A stretch of 16,508 bases of DNA, taken from positions 1 through 16,508 of the forward strand of contig JANXVK010000605.1 of the NCBI GenBank assembly GCA_025351675.1. The letters run 5' to 3'. This DNA is from Rhizobacter sp. Lineage in GTDB: Bacteria; Pseudomonadota; Gammaproteobacteria; Burkholderiales; Burkholderiaceae_C. The translations under genes and the position numbers were made by a program. The notes beneath the pieces are model-generated. The model was not told the DNA's origin. It did no database searches and saw only the letters and a program-made list of their open reading frames with translations. Shown here piece after piece: positions 1 through 7,508 of the stretch (position 1 is its first letter; each line of letters starts with the position of its first letter).

Positions 1-698
1 CTGGAGCGGCTCCTACGCGACACCGGCGTTGCGGCCGGTTTGAAGGACCAGCGCACCGCCTGCTCCCGGCCCTGCGCGTCGATGAAGACGAAGCTGTTCA
101 GGCCGTTGTAGCGGTCCTCGGCATACGAGCCCGTGAACGGAGCGCTCTTGGCCCAAGCGCCGAACGCAGCGATCTCGGGATGCGCGGCCGCGAAGTTCTT
201 CATCGCATCGGGATCGGCTTTGCGGGCCGACGCGACCTGCAGCTCGTAGAACGCTTGCGGCGTGGCGACGGGGAAGAACGGCGCGTCGATCATCGCGGCG
301 CGCCACTCCTGGCCGTCGGGCGTGCGGATGCGCAGGCTCAGTGCACGCACGCGTACAGTGCCGTCGGCCGTCTTGGGGTCGGGCGTGGCGAGGTTGAAGC
401 GGCCGGTCACGGGGTAGGTGCCGGCCGTGAACAGCTGGGCTTTCGACAAGGCGCGCCCCGCGCCGTTGGCCTCGAAGGTGCCGGTGAAGCAGATGCCCTT
501 GGCGTGGTTGCGGCGGAAGCCGAGCGCTGGCCCGGTGGGCGGCGCCAGCACATCGACGATTTTGGTCGGGGTAAGGCGGTTCGGCGTAAACCAGCCGGCG
601 GTGTAAGCGAAAGCCGCGCCGACCCCGCCGACAACGGCCGCGATCAGCACGAGCCGGGCCGGCGTCGAGCGGGTGGACGGGGGGTGTCGATCGTTCAT
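1..698 (-). CDS. Catalase-related peroxidase, membrane-anchored or exported (C-terminus cut by window edge)
   Basis: Minus-strand frame, open from the ATG at 698 to the window edge (232 codons visible). Residues 14-34 form one hydrophobic segment after a short Arg-containing N-terminus, so the protein is a signal-anchor or secreted protein acting outside the cytoplasm. The heme-catalase fold is recognised from GFRRNHAKGICFTG near residues 60-73, whose His is the expected distal heme residue, and from YNGLNSFVF near the visible end. This is the short single-domain catalase-like peroxidase family (SrpA-type), not a full-length catalase; expected role is peroxide-dependent oxidation with heme. 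The start is preceded by a weak GGAA. In many proteobacteria such genes adjoin a cytochrome b561 gene; that flank lies outside the window. The proximal heme Tyr cannot be verified because the end is missing. Confidence 0.85.
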   Translation of the reverse strand, partial: MNDRHPPSTRSTPARLVLIAAVVGGVGAAFAYTAGWFTPNRLTPTKIVDVLAPPTGPALGFRRNHAKGICFTGTFEANGAGRALSKAQLFTAGTYPVTGRFNLATPDPKTADGTVRVRALSLRIRTPDGQEWRAAMIDAPFFPVATPQAFYELQVASARKADPDAMKNFAAAHPEIAAFGAWAKSAPFTGSYAEDRYNGLNSFVFIDAQGREQAVRWSFKPAATPVSRRSRS

Positions 699-789
699 CG
701 GATTGCCGTTCCGGAGTGTCGTGATGCTTTGGCACGAATCTACCAGTTCATCGCGAACTCTGCGCTGGGGCGCCTCGCGGCCACGGCCC

Positions 790-3700
790 TCAGCGCCCGC
801 CTGCCAGCAGCGTTGCGTTGCCGCCGGCGGCGGCGGTGTTGATCGTCACGGTCTGCTCGGCGCAGAAGCGATACAAGTAGTGTGGGCCGCCGGCTTTCGG
901 CCCGGTGCCGCTCAGGCCCTCGCCGCCGAACGGCTGCACGCCGACGACGGCGCCGATCATGTTGCGGTTTACGTAGACGTTGCCGATGCGCGCCGCTGCC
1001 GCGAGGCGCAGCGCGCGTGAGTCGATGCGCGTTTGGATGCCCAGCGTCAGCCCATAGCCGAGCGCGTTGATCTGCGCGACGACTTGGTCCACGTCGCCGC
1101 CCCAGCGCACGACATGCAGCACCGGGCCGAAGATCTCCTGCTTCACATCGATGATCGCGTCGAGCTCGAACGCGACCGGCGCGATCAGCCGCGGAAAGGT
1201 CGATTCGACCGACGCCTCGCCGATCGTCTTGGCCTGCGTGCGCAGCCGCGCGATGTGCGCGCTGACACCGTCAAACGCTTCGGCGTCGATCACCGGGCCG
1301 ACATCGGTCGCGAGCAGCGCCGGGTCGCCGACGTTCAGCTCTTTCAGCGCGCCGCGCACCATCTCGATCACGCCATCGGCGATGCCTTCGTGCACGCACA
1401 GCAGGCGCAGCGCCGAGCAGCGCTGGCCGGCCGAGCGGAACGCGCTCTGCACGACCGCGTCGACAACCTGCTCGGGCAGGGCGGTGCTGTCGACGATCAT
1501 CGCGTTGATGCCGCCGGTCTCGGCAATCAGCGGCACCATCGCGCCGTCCTTGGCGGCCAGCGTGCGGTTGATGCTCTTCGCGACCGCGGTCGAGCCGGTG
1601 AAGCAGACGCCGGCGGTGCGCGGATCGGCGACGAGCGCGGCGCCGACGGTTTCGCCGGGCCCGTGCAGCAGCGCGAGCGCGTCAAACGGCACGCCGGCCG
1701 CGTGCAGCAACTCGACGAAGCGCTGCGCGATGGCCGGTGTTTGCTCAGCAGGCTTTGCGGCGACTGCGTTGCCGGCGACCAGCGCCGCGGCGATCTGCCC
1801 GGCGAAGATCGCGAGCGGGAATTTCCAGGGGCTGATGCAGACGAACACGCCGCGGCCGTGCAGGTGCAGCTCGTTGCTCTCGCCGGTCGGGCCGGGCAGG
1901 ACTTGCGTGGCGAGGCGCAGCTCGGCTTGGTCGGCGTAGTAGCGGCAGAAGTCGACCGCCTCGCGCACTTCGGCAACGCAATCGCCGACGGTCTTGTGAG
2001 CCTCCTTCACGAGCAGGCCGCAGAACTCGGGCAGGCGCGCATCGAGTGCGTCGGCGGCGCGGCGCAGCGTCGCGGCGCGTTGCGCGAGCGGCGTCGTGTT
2101 CGAGGCGTTGAAGCCGAGGTGCAGGCGCTTCATCGCGGCGTCGACATCGGCACGCGTGGCTTCGGGTACTGAAGGAACGAGGGTCGCGGCCAGCGCGCGA
2201 TCGAGCGGCTCGCGCTCGGCGAGGCAGGCGAGGTCGACGCCGGTCGAGTTCGCGCGGCCGCTTCGGCCATCAAAGCCGTACAGCGCCACCGGCGCCGCAA
2301 TGCCGACCTTCGCGGCCGGCACGAGCGGCGACGCGAGCAGCGCTTCGACGTTGACGGCTTCATCCGACAACTGGTGCACGAACGACGAATTCGCGCCGTT
2401 CTCGAGCAAGCGGCGCACGAGGTACGCCAACAGATCGCGGTGCTCGCCGACCGGTGCGTAGACGCGCACGGGGATCGCGCTCTTGCCTGGAACTTCGCGC
2501 ATCACCTCGCGGTACACGCCCTCGCCCATGCCGTGCAGCCGCTGCATCTCGTAGCGCGCGCCGGCCTGCTGTGCCATGCCGATGATCGCGGCGATCGTGC
2601 CGGCGTTGTGGGTGGCGAACTGCGGGTAGATCACGTCCTGGTTCGCGATCAGCGCGCGGGCGCAGGCAAGGTAGGAGATGTCGGTGTGGTGTTTGTGGGT
2701 GAACACCGGGTAGCCGGAGAGGCCGAGCTCCTGCGCGCGCTTGATCTCGCCGTCCCAGTACGCACCTTTGACGAGGCGCACCATCAAGCGCAGGTGGTGC
2801 GAACGCGCGATGCGCGCCACTTCGGCGATCACTTCGAGCGCACGCGTCTGGTAGGCCTGCACCGCGAGGCCGAAGCCGCGCCATTGCGGGAACTCTTTCG
2901 CAATGCGCGCTGCGAGCGCATCCAGCACGTCGAGCGAGAGTTCGAGGCGGTCGCTTTCCTCAGCGTCGATCGTCAGGTTGATGTTCGCTTTCGCGGCCGG
3001 TGCTATCAGTTGCCAGACGCGCGGCAGCAACTCGGCGAACACGCGCTCGCGCTGCGCGTCCTCAAAGCGCGAGAACAGCGCGCTGAGCTTGATCGAGATG
3101 CCGTCGGCTGCTTCGGGGCTCTCGGCCGAACGCCCGCTCGCGATCGCGTGGATCGCGTTCAGGTACGACGCCAGGTAGCGCTGCGCGTCGGCCTCGGTGC
3201 GCGCGCCTTCGCCGAGCATGTCGTAGCTGAAGCGCAGGCCTCTCAATGCCTTGCGTGCCGATGCGGCCTCGCCCATCGCCTCCTTGATGGATCGGCCAAG
3301 CACGAACTGGCGGCCGAGCAGCTGGATCGCGCGCACCGTCGCGGCGACGACCGTCTGCGCGCCGAGCCGCCTCAGGAGGCCGCTCTCGGCGTCGTTCTCG
3401 GGCAGGAACTTCTTCGACAGCGCGATCGCGCTGGCCGACAGATTCGCGAGCATCTTGTGCGGGCCACCCGAGGCGGCATCGAAGTCGGCCTTGCCGAGCT
3501 GATCGGCGGTCAGCGCGATGGCGGTTTCCGCATCCGGCACGCGCAGCAAGGCTTCGGCGAGCCGCATCAGCGCCAGGCCTTCGGCGCTGGAGATCGGGTA
3601 CTCCTGCAGCAGCGATTCCATCGCCCAGAACGGCGCCGGGTTGTCGCGCACAGCCTGCACCCACGGCCGGGCCGTGCGCACCGCGGCGGGCCAGTCGACC

Positions 3701-3795
3701 TGCCCCTGCATCGATTGCAACAGCGCCGCGAGCACCGCGAACTCGTCGCGATACGGCTGCGGCAGGCGGGCGGAGGCGGGTGCGGCGCTGAACAT
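790..3795 (-). CDS. putA: Bifunctional proline dehydrogenase / L-glutamate gamma-semialdehyde dehydrogenase PutA
   Basis: Oxidises proline to glutamate in two steps: FAD-dependent proline dehydrogenase, then NAD-dependent P5C/glutamate-semialdehyde dehydrogenase, with electrons passed to the quinone pool at the membrane. The 1001 residues match the short type A PutA class. There is no N-terminal ribbon-helix-helix domain, so this PutA should not be its own repressor. PRODH landmarks are LMVRLVKGAYWDGE (337-350), ATHNAG (394-399) and RRLLENGANSSF (461-472, substrate-binding arginines). ALDH landmarks are SPWKFP (655-660), FTGS (732-735), the general base Glu759 in AETGG, and the nucleophile Cys793 in SAGQRCSA. 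The end, TINTAAAGGNATLL, is typical of the family. GAGGT lies 5 nt before the ATG. The gene is transcribed away from an Lrp-type regulator across a 102-bp gap. Confidence 0.98.
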   Translation of the reverse strand: MFSAAPASARLPQPYRDEFAVLAALLQSMQGQVDWPAAVRTARPWVQAVRDNPAPFWAMESLLQEYPISSAEGLALMRLAEALLRVPDAETAIALTADQLGKADFDAASGGPHKMLANLSASAIALSKKFLPENDAESGLLRRLGAQTVVAATVRAIQLLGRQFVLGRSIKEAMGEAASARKALRGLRFSYDMLGEGARTEADAQRYLASYLNAIHAIASGRSAESPEAADGISIKLSALFSRFEDAQRERVFAELLPRVWQLIAPAAKANINLTIDAEESDRLELSLDVLDALAARIAKEFPQWRGFGLAVQAYQTRALEVIAEVARIARSHHLRLMVRLVKGAYWDGEIKRAQELGLSGYPVFTHKHHTDISYLACARALIANQDVIYPQFATHNAGTIAAIIGMAQQAGARYEMQRLHGMGEGVYREVMREVPGKSAIPVRVYAPVGEHRDLLAYLVRRLLENGANSSFVHQLSDEAVNVEALLASPLVPAAKVGIAAPVALYGFDGRSGRANSTGVDLACLAEREPLDRALAATLVPSVPEATRADVDAAMKRLHLGFNASNTTPLAQRAATLRRAADALDARLPEFCGLLVKEAHKTVGDCVAEVREAVDFCRYYADQAELRLATQVLPGPTGESNELHLHGRGVFVCISPWKFPLAIFAGQIAAALVAGNAVAAKPAEQTPAIAQRFVELLHAAGVPFDALALLHGPGETVGAALVADPRTAGVCFTGSTAVAKSINRTLAAKDGAMVPLIAETGGINAMIVDSTALPEQVVDAVVQSAFRSAGQRCSALRLLCVHEGIADGVIEMVRGALKELNVGDPALLATDVGPVIDAEAFDGVSAHIARLRTQAKTIGEASVESTFPRLIAPVAFELDAIIDVKQEIFGPVLHVVRWGGDVDQVVAQINALGYGLTLGIQTRIDSRALRLAAAARIGNVYVNRNMIGAVVGVQPFGGEGLSGTGPKAGGPHYLYRFCAEQTVTINTAAAGGNATLLAGGR

Positions 3796-3897
3796 GGGTT
3801 ACCTCGTGGGCTTTTTGACGGGATTGATCGCTAGGTTATTGGCTTGACATCAGGATTAATATCGGAAAAGAAGCTATTCAACGGAGAATAATCCGGC
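3796..3897. promoter_or_regulatory. Divergent putA / Lrp-regulator control region
   Basis: This 102-bp gap between divergent start codons is clearly more AT-rich than its surroundings. It holds AGGATTAATATC (3852-3863) and an inverted GGATTA (3853-3858) / TAATCC (3889-3894) pair with centres 36 bp apart, the kind of AT-rich half-sites Lrp-family proteins bind. A TTGACA hexamer at 3844-3849 lies on the plus strand without a good -10 at proper spacing. On the minus strand TTGAAT and TAATCC are 17 bp apart, a weak putA promoter candidate. Which promoter elements are real is not decided by the sequence. The ribosome binding sites are GGAG (3883-3886) for the regulator and GAGGT (3801-3805, minus) for putA. 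Confidence 0.5.
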
Positions 3898-4380
3898 ATG
3901 AGCACCGAAGACCCGTCGCCGCCCACGCTCGACCGCACCGACGCCCGGATTCTGCGCGCGCTCCAGTCCGACGGCCGCATCTCGAACCTGAAGTTGGCCG
4001 AGGCAGTTCACCTCTCGCCGACTGCGGTGCTGGAGCGCGTCAAGCGCCTGACCCGCGACGGCTTCATCCTCGGCTACGAGGCCAGGCTGAACCCCGACAA
4101 GCTCGGCGCCGGTCTGCTGGTGTTCATCGAGGTCGTGCTCGACCGCACCACGCACGACGCGATGAACATCTTCAAGGCGGCGGTGCAGGTGCGGCCCGAG
4201 ATCCTCGAATGCCATCTCGTGGCGGGCGGCTTCGACTACCTGATCAAAACGCGCGTGGCCGACATGCAGGCGTACCGCGGCTTCGTCGGCTCGGTGATCT
4301 GGGCGCTGCCGGGCGTGCGCGAGACGCGCACCTACGCGGTGATGGAGGAAGTGAAGAACACGACCCAGTTGCCGATTTGA
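3898..4380 (+). CDS. Lrp/AsnC-family transcriptional regulator, probable proline-responsive activator of putA
   Basis: 160 residues, the usual Lrp length. Residues 11-60 form the winged helix-turn-helix (LDRTDARILRAL, then LSPTAVLERVKRL as recognition helix). Residues 75-150 form the RAM ligand-binding and oligomerisation domain, with GGFDYLIKTRV (110-120) at the conserved effector-binding segment and MEEVK near the end. Divergent placement beside a PutA lacking its own DNA-binding domain suggests that this protein is the local activator responding to proline, as known for PutR/BkdR-type Lrp proteins. The target is inferred from position only. GGAG precedes the ATG by 11 nt. Its TGA overlaps a possible upstream ATG of the next ORF (4380). 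Confidence 0.93.
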   Translation: MSTEDPSPPTLDRTDARILRALQSDGRISNLKLAEAVHLSPTAVLERVKRLTRDGFILGYEARLNPDKLGAGLLVFIEVVLDRTTHDAMNIFKAAVQVRPEILECHLVAGGFDYLIKTRVADMQAYRGFVGSVIWALPGVRETRTYAVMEEVKNTTQLPI

Positions 4381-4385
4381 TGTCC

Positions 4386-4426
4386 TTTTCCATTTTGATG
4401 GAAAATGATTCCATCATGTTGGAATC
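4386..4426. promoter_or_regulatory. Two tandem palindromes, probable operator of the XRE-cupin/GNAT pair
   Basis: First palindrome: TTTTCCAT (4386-4393), 4-nt spacer, ATGGAAAA (4398-4405). Second: GATTCCA (4407-4413), 6-nt spacer, TGGAATC (4420-4426). Both share the half-site TTCCA / TGGAA and their centres are 21 bp apart, two helical turns, so two dimers would bind on the same DNA face. The block is AT-rich in an otherwise GC-rich region and covers the likely start of the XRE-cupin gene. It therefore fits an autoregulatory operator for that protein. The binding protein is inferred, not shown. Confidence 0.6.
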
Positions 4427-5030
4427 CATCGCGCGGGGCGACATCAACCGGCGCATCGCCCACCGCGTTGCCGCGCTGCGCGCCGGCCGCGGCCTGTCGC
4501 TCGACGCGCTGGCGTCGCGCAGCGGCGTCAGCCGCTCGACCCTGTCGCTGATCGAGCGCGGCGAGACGAGCGCGACAGCCGTGATTCTGGAGAAGGTCGC
4601 CGGCGGGCTCGGCGTGGCGCTGGCGGCGTTGTTTGAGGCCGCGCGCGACGCGCCCGGCCCGTTGATGCGGCGTGGCGAGCAGACCGAGTGGTGCGACCCG
4701 GCCTCGGGTTACCTGCGGCGCAATGTCTCGCCGCCCGATCACCCGTCGCCGCTGCGCCTGGTTGCGGTCGAGTTCCCGGCCGGACAGCGCGTCGTGCTCG
4801 AAGGCGCCAGCCTTGAGGCGACGATCAGTCAGCAGGTCTGGTTGCTGGCCGGGACGATGGAGTTGAGCCATGGCGGCGCGACCTGGCGGCTCGACGCCGG
4901 CGACTGCCTGGCGATGCAGATCGCCGGGCCGGTCGAGTTTCGCAACCCGACGCGGTTGCCGGCGCGCTATCTGGTCGCGATCGCCAGCGAGACGCCACGT
5001 CGACCCAACTCTCGGCAGACATCCCGATGA
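4416..5030 (+). CDS. XRE-family transcriptional regulator with C-terminal cupin domain
   Basis: 204 residues. Residues 13-70 are a Cro/CI-type helix-turn-helix (GLSLDALASRSGVSRSTLSLIERG), followed by a small-molecule-binding cupin fold at about 100-190 (conserved turn LAGTMEL...LDAGDCL). Such proteins usually repress a neighbouring gene in response to a ligand. In-frame ATGs at 4380, 4398 and 4416 are possible. I chose 4416 because it starts just before the HTH as in relatives, has GGAAAA about 10 nt upstream, and the earlier starts would translate through the tandem palindromes without a Shine-Dalgarno. The 3' end overlaps the acetyltransferase start by ATGA, so the two are co-translated. 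The substrate sensed is unknown. Confidence 0.88.
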   Translation: MLESIARGDINRRIAHRVAALRAGRGLSLDALASRSGVSRSTLSLIERGETSATAVILEKVAGGLGVALAALFEAARDAPGPLMRRGEQTEWCDPASGYLRRNVSPPDHPSPLRLVAVEFPAGQRVVLEGASLEATISQQVWLLAGTMELSHGGATWRLDAGDCLAMQIAGPVEFRNPTRLPARYLVAIASETPRRPNSRQTSR

Positions 5031-5491
5031 AGATCGAGCTCGACGACCTGTCCCGCCCTGCGATCCACGCGCTGCTGGAAGAGCATCTGCGCAACATGCA
5101 CGCGCTCGGGCCGCCGGAGAGCGTCCATGCGCTCGACCTCGAGAAGCTGCGCGCGCCCGGCATCACGTTCTGGTCAGCGTGGGATGACCGGGAACTGCTC
5201 GGCTGTGGTGCGTTGTCGGAATTGAGCCCGACGCACGGTGAAGTCAAGTCGATGCGCACGCCCGAGGCGCGACGCCGCACCGGCGCCGGGCGGGCGCTGT
5301 TGCTTCACATCATCGAAGTCGCCCGCGCCCGCGGCTACGAACGGCTGAGTCTGGAAACCGGCTCGGTCGCGGCCTTCGCGCCGGCGCATCGGCTGTACGA
5401 GCGCGCCGGCTTCAGGCGCGGCGAGCCGTTCGGCGCCTATGTCGAAGACCCGAACAGCGTTTTCATGACGCTGGCACTGCACCCGGGCTGA
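5027..5491 (+). CDS. GNAT-family N-acetyltransferase, YsnE-like
   Basis: 154 residues with the single GNAT fold. The acetyl-CoA pyrophosphate-binding motif RRRTGAG lies at 82-88 after strand GEVKSMRT (71-78), and YERAGFRRGEPFGAYVEDPNSVFM (124-147) forms the C-terminal part. The N-terminal stretch LLEEHLRNMHALGPPESVHALDLEKLR resembles the YsnE-like subgroup, whose physiological substrate is not firmly established. ATGA overlap with the XRE-cupin gene shows one transcriptional and translational unit, so the regulator probably controls this enzyme. The stop codon lies in a palindrome shared with the convergent yggS gene. Confidence 0.9.
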   Translation: MKIELDDLSRPAIHALLEEHLRNMHALGPPESVHALDLEKLRAPGITFWSAWDDRELLGCGALSELSPTHGEVKSMRTPEARRRTGAGRALLLHIIEVARARGYERLSLETGSVAAFAPAHRLYERAGFRRGEPFGAYVEDPNSVFMTLALHPG

Positions 5492-5511
5492 GCACTGGCG
5501 GCTCAGCCCGG
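5483..5511. terminator. Symmetric hairpin between convergent GNAT and yggS genes
   Basis: Perfect 11-bp inverted repeat CCGGGCTGAGC (5483-5493) / GCTCAGCCCGG (5501-5511), loop of 7. Each arm contains the final Pro-Gly-stop codons of one of the two genes. No T-tract follows on either strand, so it would act as a weak or factor-assisted bidirectional terminator or as a 3'-end protecting stem. Confidence 0.55.
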
Positions 5512-6219
5512 CGCGGCACGGCGCGTGCCGAAGATCGCGCTGCCGACGCGCACGATCGTCGCGCCCTCGGCGATCGCGGCGTCGAGGTCGGCGCTCATGC
5601 CGATCGACAGCGTGTCGAGCGCCGCCAAGCCGCCTGCCTGAAGCCGCGCGAGCAACTCGCGCAACGCCCGGTGCGGCGCGCGCTGCGCGTCGAAGTCAGC
5701 GGCCGGCTCGGGGATCGCCATCAACCCGCGCAGCCTGACGCGCGGCAAGGCGGCCACCGCGCGGGCCACCTCGGCAACCTCGCCGACGCGCAAGCCGCTC
5801 TTGCTCGACTCGCCGCTGATGTTGACCTGCAGGCAGATCTGCAGCGGTGCCAGGTGCGCCGGGCGCTGTTCGCTCAGCCGCTGCGCGATCTTCAGCCGGT
5901 CGACCGAGTGAACCCAATCGAAGTGCGCCGCGACGACGCGCGTCTTGTTCGACTGCAGCGCGCCGATCAGGTGCCATTCGAGCGCCGTGCCGGACGCCGT
6001 GCGCGCGTCGCTCAGCGCGGTGATCTTCTCGATGCCTTCGAGCACGTAGTTTTCGCCGAATCGGTGTTCCCCTGCCGCCACAGCTTCACGCACCGCATCG
6101 GGGCCGAAGGTCTTGCTGACGACCAGCAGCGTGACGCTTTGCACGGGTCGGCCGGCCTGCGCGCAGGCCCGCGCAATGCGCTCGTGCACTTGTTGTAGGT
6201 TGTTTGCGATCATCGCCAT
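5503..6219 (-). CDS. yggS: YggS/PLPBP-family pyridoxal-phosphate homeostasis protein
   Basis: 238 residues, the family length. It is a TIM-barrel PLP carrier without known catalysis, needed for vitamin B6 and amino-acid balance in the cytosol. The PLP lysine is Lys36 in VVSKTFG. Other signatures are FGENYVLEG, WHLIGALQSNKTR, LQVNISGESSKSG, LRGLMAIPEP, LSIGMSADLDAAIAEG and VRVGSAIFGTR, the last two holding the phosphate-binding residues. The ATG at 6219 is preferred, with a second ATG at 6213; neither has a strong Shine-Dalgarno. The frame stays open upstream across pilT, but that extension is only antisense to pilT. A divergent neighbour of pilT is the usual place for yggS in proteobacteria. 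Confidence 0.96.
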   Translation of the reverse strand: MAMIANNLQQVHERIARACAQAGRPVQSVTLLVVSKTFGPDAVREAVAAGEHRFGENYVLEGIEKITALSDARTASGTALEWHLIGALQSNKTRVVAAHFDWVHSVDRLKIAQRLSEQRPAHLAPLQICLQVNISGESSKSGLRVGEVAEVARAVAALPRVRLRGLMAIPEPAADFDAQRAPHRALRELLARLQAGGLAALDTLSIGMSADLDAAIAEGATIVRVGSAIFGTRRAAPG

Positions 6220-6222
6220 AAT
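6193..6222 (+). promoter_or_regulatory. Candidate sigma-70 promoter for pilT
   Basis: TTGTAG (6193-6198) and CATAAT (6217-6222, one mismatch to TATAAT) are 18 bp apart, inside the 5' end of yggS and pointing to pilT. This would give a start near 6229 and a leader of about 90 nt. The pilT ATG itself lacks a clear Shine-Dalgarno. Confidence 0.35.
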
Positions 6223-6321
6223 GCGTCGACAGTATCCGCCAGCGCGCCGCGGCGGCTTTTTGCGTCGCGGCGCCGAGGGATACCTCCAAGACCGGCCCGA
6301 CGCCAACCCACCCAAGACCCC

Positions 6322-7365
6322 ATGGACATCACCCAACTGCTGGCGTTTTCGGTCAAGAACAAGGCGTCTGACCTGCACCTGTCGGCTGGCCTGCCGCCGA
6401 TGATCCGGGTGCACGGCGACGTGCGGCGCATCAATGTCGACCCGCTCGACCACAAGTCGGTCCACGGCATGGTGTACGACATCATGAACGACTCGCAGCG
6501 CAAGGCCTACGAAGAGACGCTGGAGTGCGACTTCTCGTTCGAGATCCAGGGGTTGGCGCGATTTCGCGTCAACGCGTTCAATCAGAACCGCGGGGCGGGC
6601 GCCGTCTTTCGGACGATTCCGTCGAAGATCCTGACGCTGGAGCAGCTCAACACGCCGAAGATCTTCGCCGAACTGTCGCTGAAGCCGCGCGGCTTGGTGC
6701 TCGTCACCGGCCCGACCGGCTCGGGCAAGTCGACCACGCTGGCGGCGATGGTGAATCACCTGAACGAGAACGAGTTCGGCCACGTGCTGACGGTCGAGGA
6801 CCCGATCGAGTTCGTGCACGAATCCAAGAAATGCCTGATCAATCAGCGCGAGGTCGGCCCGCACACGCTGAGCTTCAACAACGCGCTGCGCAGCGCGCTG
6901 CGCGAGGACCCGGACGCGATCCTCGTCGGCGAGTTGCGTGACCTGGAAACGATCCGCCTCGCGCTGACCGCCGCCGAGACCGGCCACCTGGTGTTCGGCA
7001 CCTTGCACACCTCGAGTGCTGCCAAGACCGTCGACCGCGTGGTCGACGTGTTTCCTGCGGCCGAGAAGGAGATGGTGCGCGCGATGCTGTCGGAGTCGCT
7101 GATCGGCGTGATCTCGCAGACGCTGTGCAAGACCAAGGACGGCAGCGGCCGGGTCGCGGCGCACGAGATCATGCTGGGCACGGCGGCGATCCGCAACCTG
7201 ATCCGCGAGTCGAAGATCGCGCAGATGTACTCGTCGATCCAGACCGGCAACGCGATGGGCATGCAGACGCTCGACCAGAACCTCACCGACCTGGTTCGGC
7301 GCAACATCGTCTCGCCGGCCGAGGCCCGCGGCAAGGCCAAGTTTCCCGAGAATTTCCCCGGATGA
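6322..7365 (+). CDS. pilT: Type IV pilus retraction ATPase PilT
   Basis: 347 residues. A cytoplasmic hexameric ATPase that powers pilus disassembly, twitching motility and DNA uptake. N-terminal PAS-like domain about 1-100. Walker A GPTGSGKST at 130-138, Asp box VEDPIEF (158-164), Walker B ILVGELRD (200-207) with catalytic Glu204, His box GHLVFGTLHT (221-230), and the PilT-specific AIRNLIRE at 289-296 needed for retraction. All key residues are present, so it should be active. pilU follows after 143 bp; the pilus structural genes are not in the window. Confidence 0.97.
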   Translation: MDITQLLAFSVKNKASDLHLSAGLPPMIRVHGDVRRINVDPLDHKSVHGMVYDIMNDSQRKAYEETLECDFSFEIQGLARFRVNAFNQNRGAGAVFRTIPSKILTLEQLNTPKIFAELSLKPRGLVLVTGPTGSGKSTTLAAMVNHLNENEFGHVLTVEDPIEFVHESKKCLINQREVGPHTLSFNNALRSALREDPDAILVGELRDLETIRLALTAAETGHLVFGTLHTSSAAKTVDRVVDVFPAAEKEMVRAMLSESLIGVISQTLCKTKDGSGRVAAHEIMLGTAAIRNLIRESKIAQMYSSIQTGNAMGMQTLDQNLTDLVRRNIVSPAEARGKAKFPENFPG

Positions 7366-7370
7366 ATGAC

Positions 7371-7412
7371 TGCCCCAAGGTCACCGCTGCGCGGCGCCCG
7401 CCCCCCGAGGGG
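7371..7412 (-). repeat. Diverged copy of GC-rich hairpin repeat, pilT-pilU spacer
   Basis: Read on the minus strand this segment begins with a CCCC/GGGG mini-hairpin and ends in CCTTGGGGCA. These resemble, in order, the small hairpin and the GCTTGGGGCG box of the two better copies at 10990-11031 and 13989-14030. Similarity is limited to these two blocks, so membership in the same family is tentative. Confidence 0.35.
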
Positions 7413-7427
7413 AGCGCAGGCCGCTAT

Positions 7428-7443
7428 GGTCCACGCGTGGACC
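7428..7443. repeat. Perfect 16-bp palindrome in pilT-pilU spacer
   Basis: GGTCCACGCGTGGACC is fully self-complementary and is flanked by GGCCGC (7419-7424) and GCGGCC (7449-7454), so the RNA can fold into one longer hairpin. It lies 66 bp before the pilU start. It could be a processing or partial termination site that changes the PilT:PilU ratio, or simply part of the spacer repeat. Confidence 0.5.
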
Positions 7444-7508
7444 GCTTCGCGGCCATGGCGGCCCGGCGCTGGCCTGCATCAGCGTTATCGCCTTTGATGG
7501 AGATCTGA

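Noticed and set aside
2374..3834. Long plus-strand open frame (486 codons) antisense to putA
   Set aside because: Composition is His/Arg/Ala/Val-rich without any domain, as expected for the mirror frame of a GC-rich gene; putA on the other strand has every catalytic motif.
4209..4415. Upstream extension of the XRE-cupin ORF into the Lrp gene
   Set aside because: The extra residues are an out-of-frame reading of the Lrp gene. Family members begin just before the HTH.
6220..7164. N-terminal extension of yggS reaching across pilT on the minus strand
   Set aside because: The frame happens to stay open, but this part is antisense to pilT and has no PLPBP similarity; the family length fits a start at 6219.
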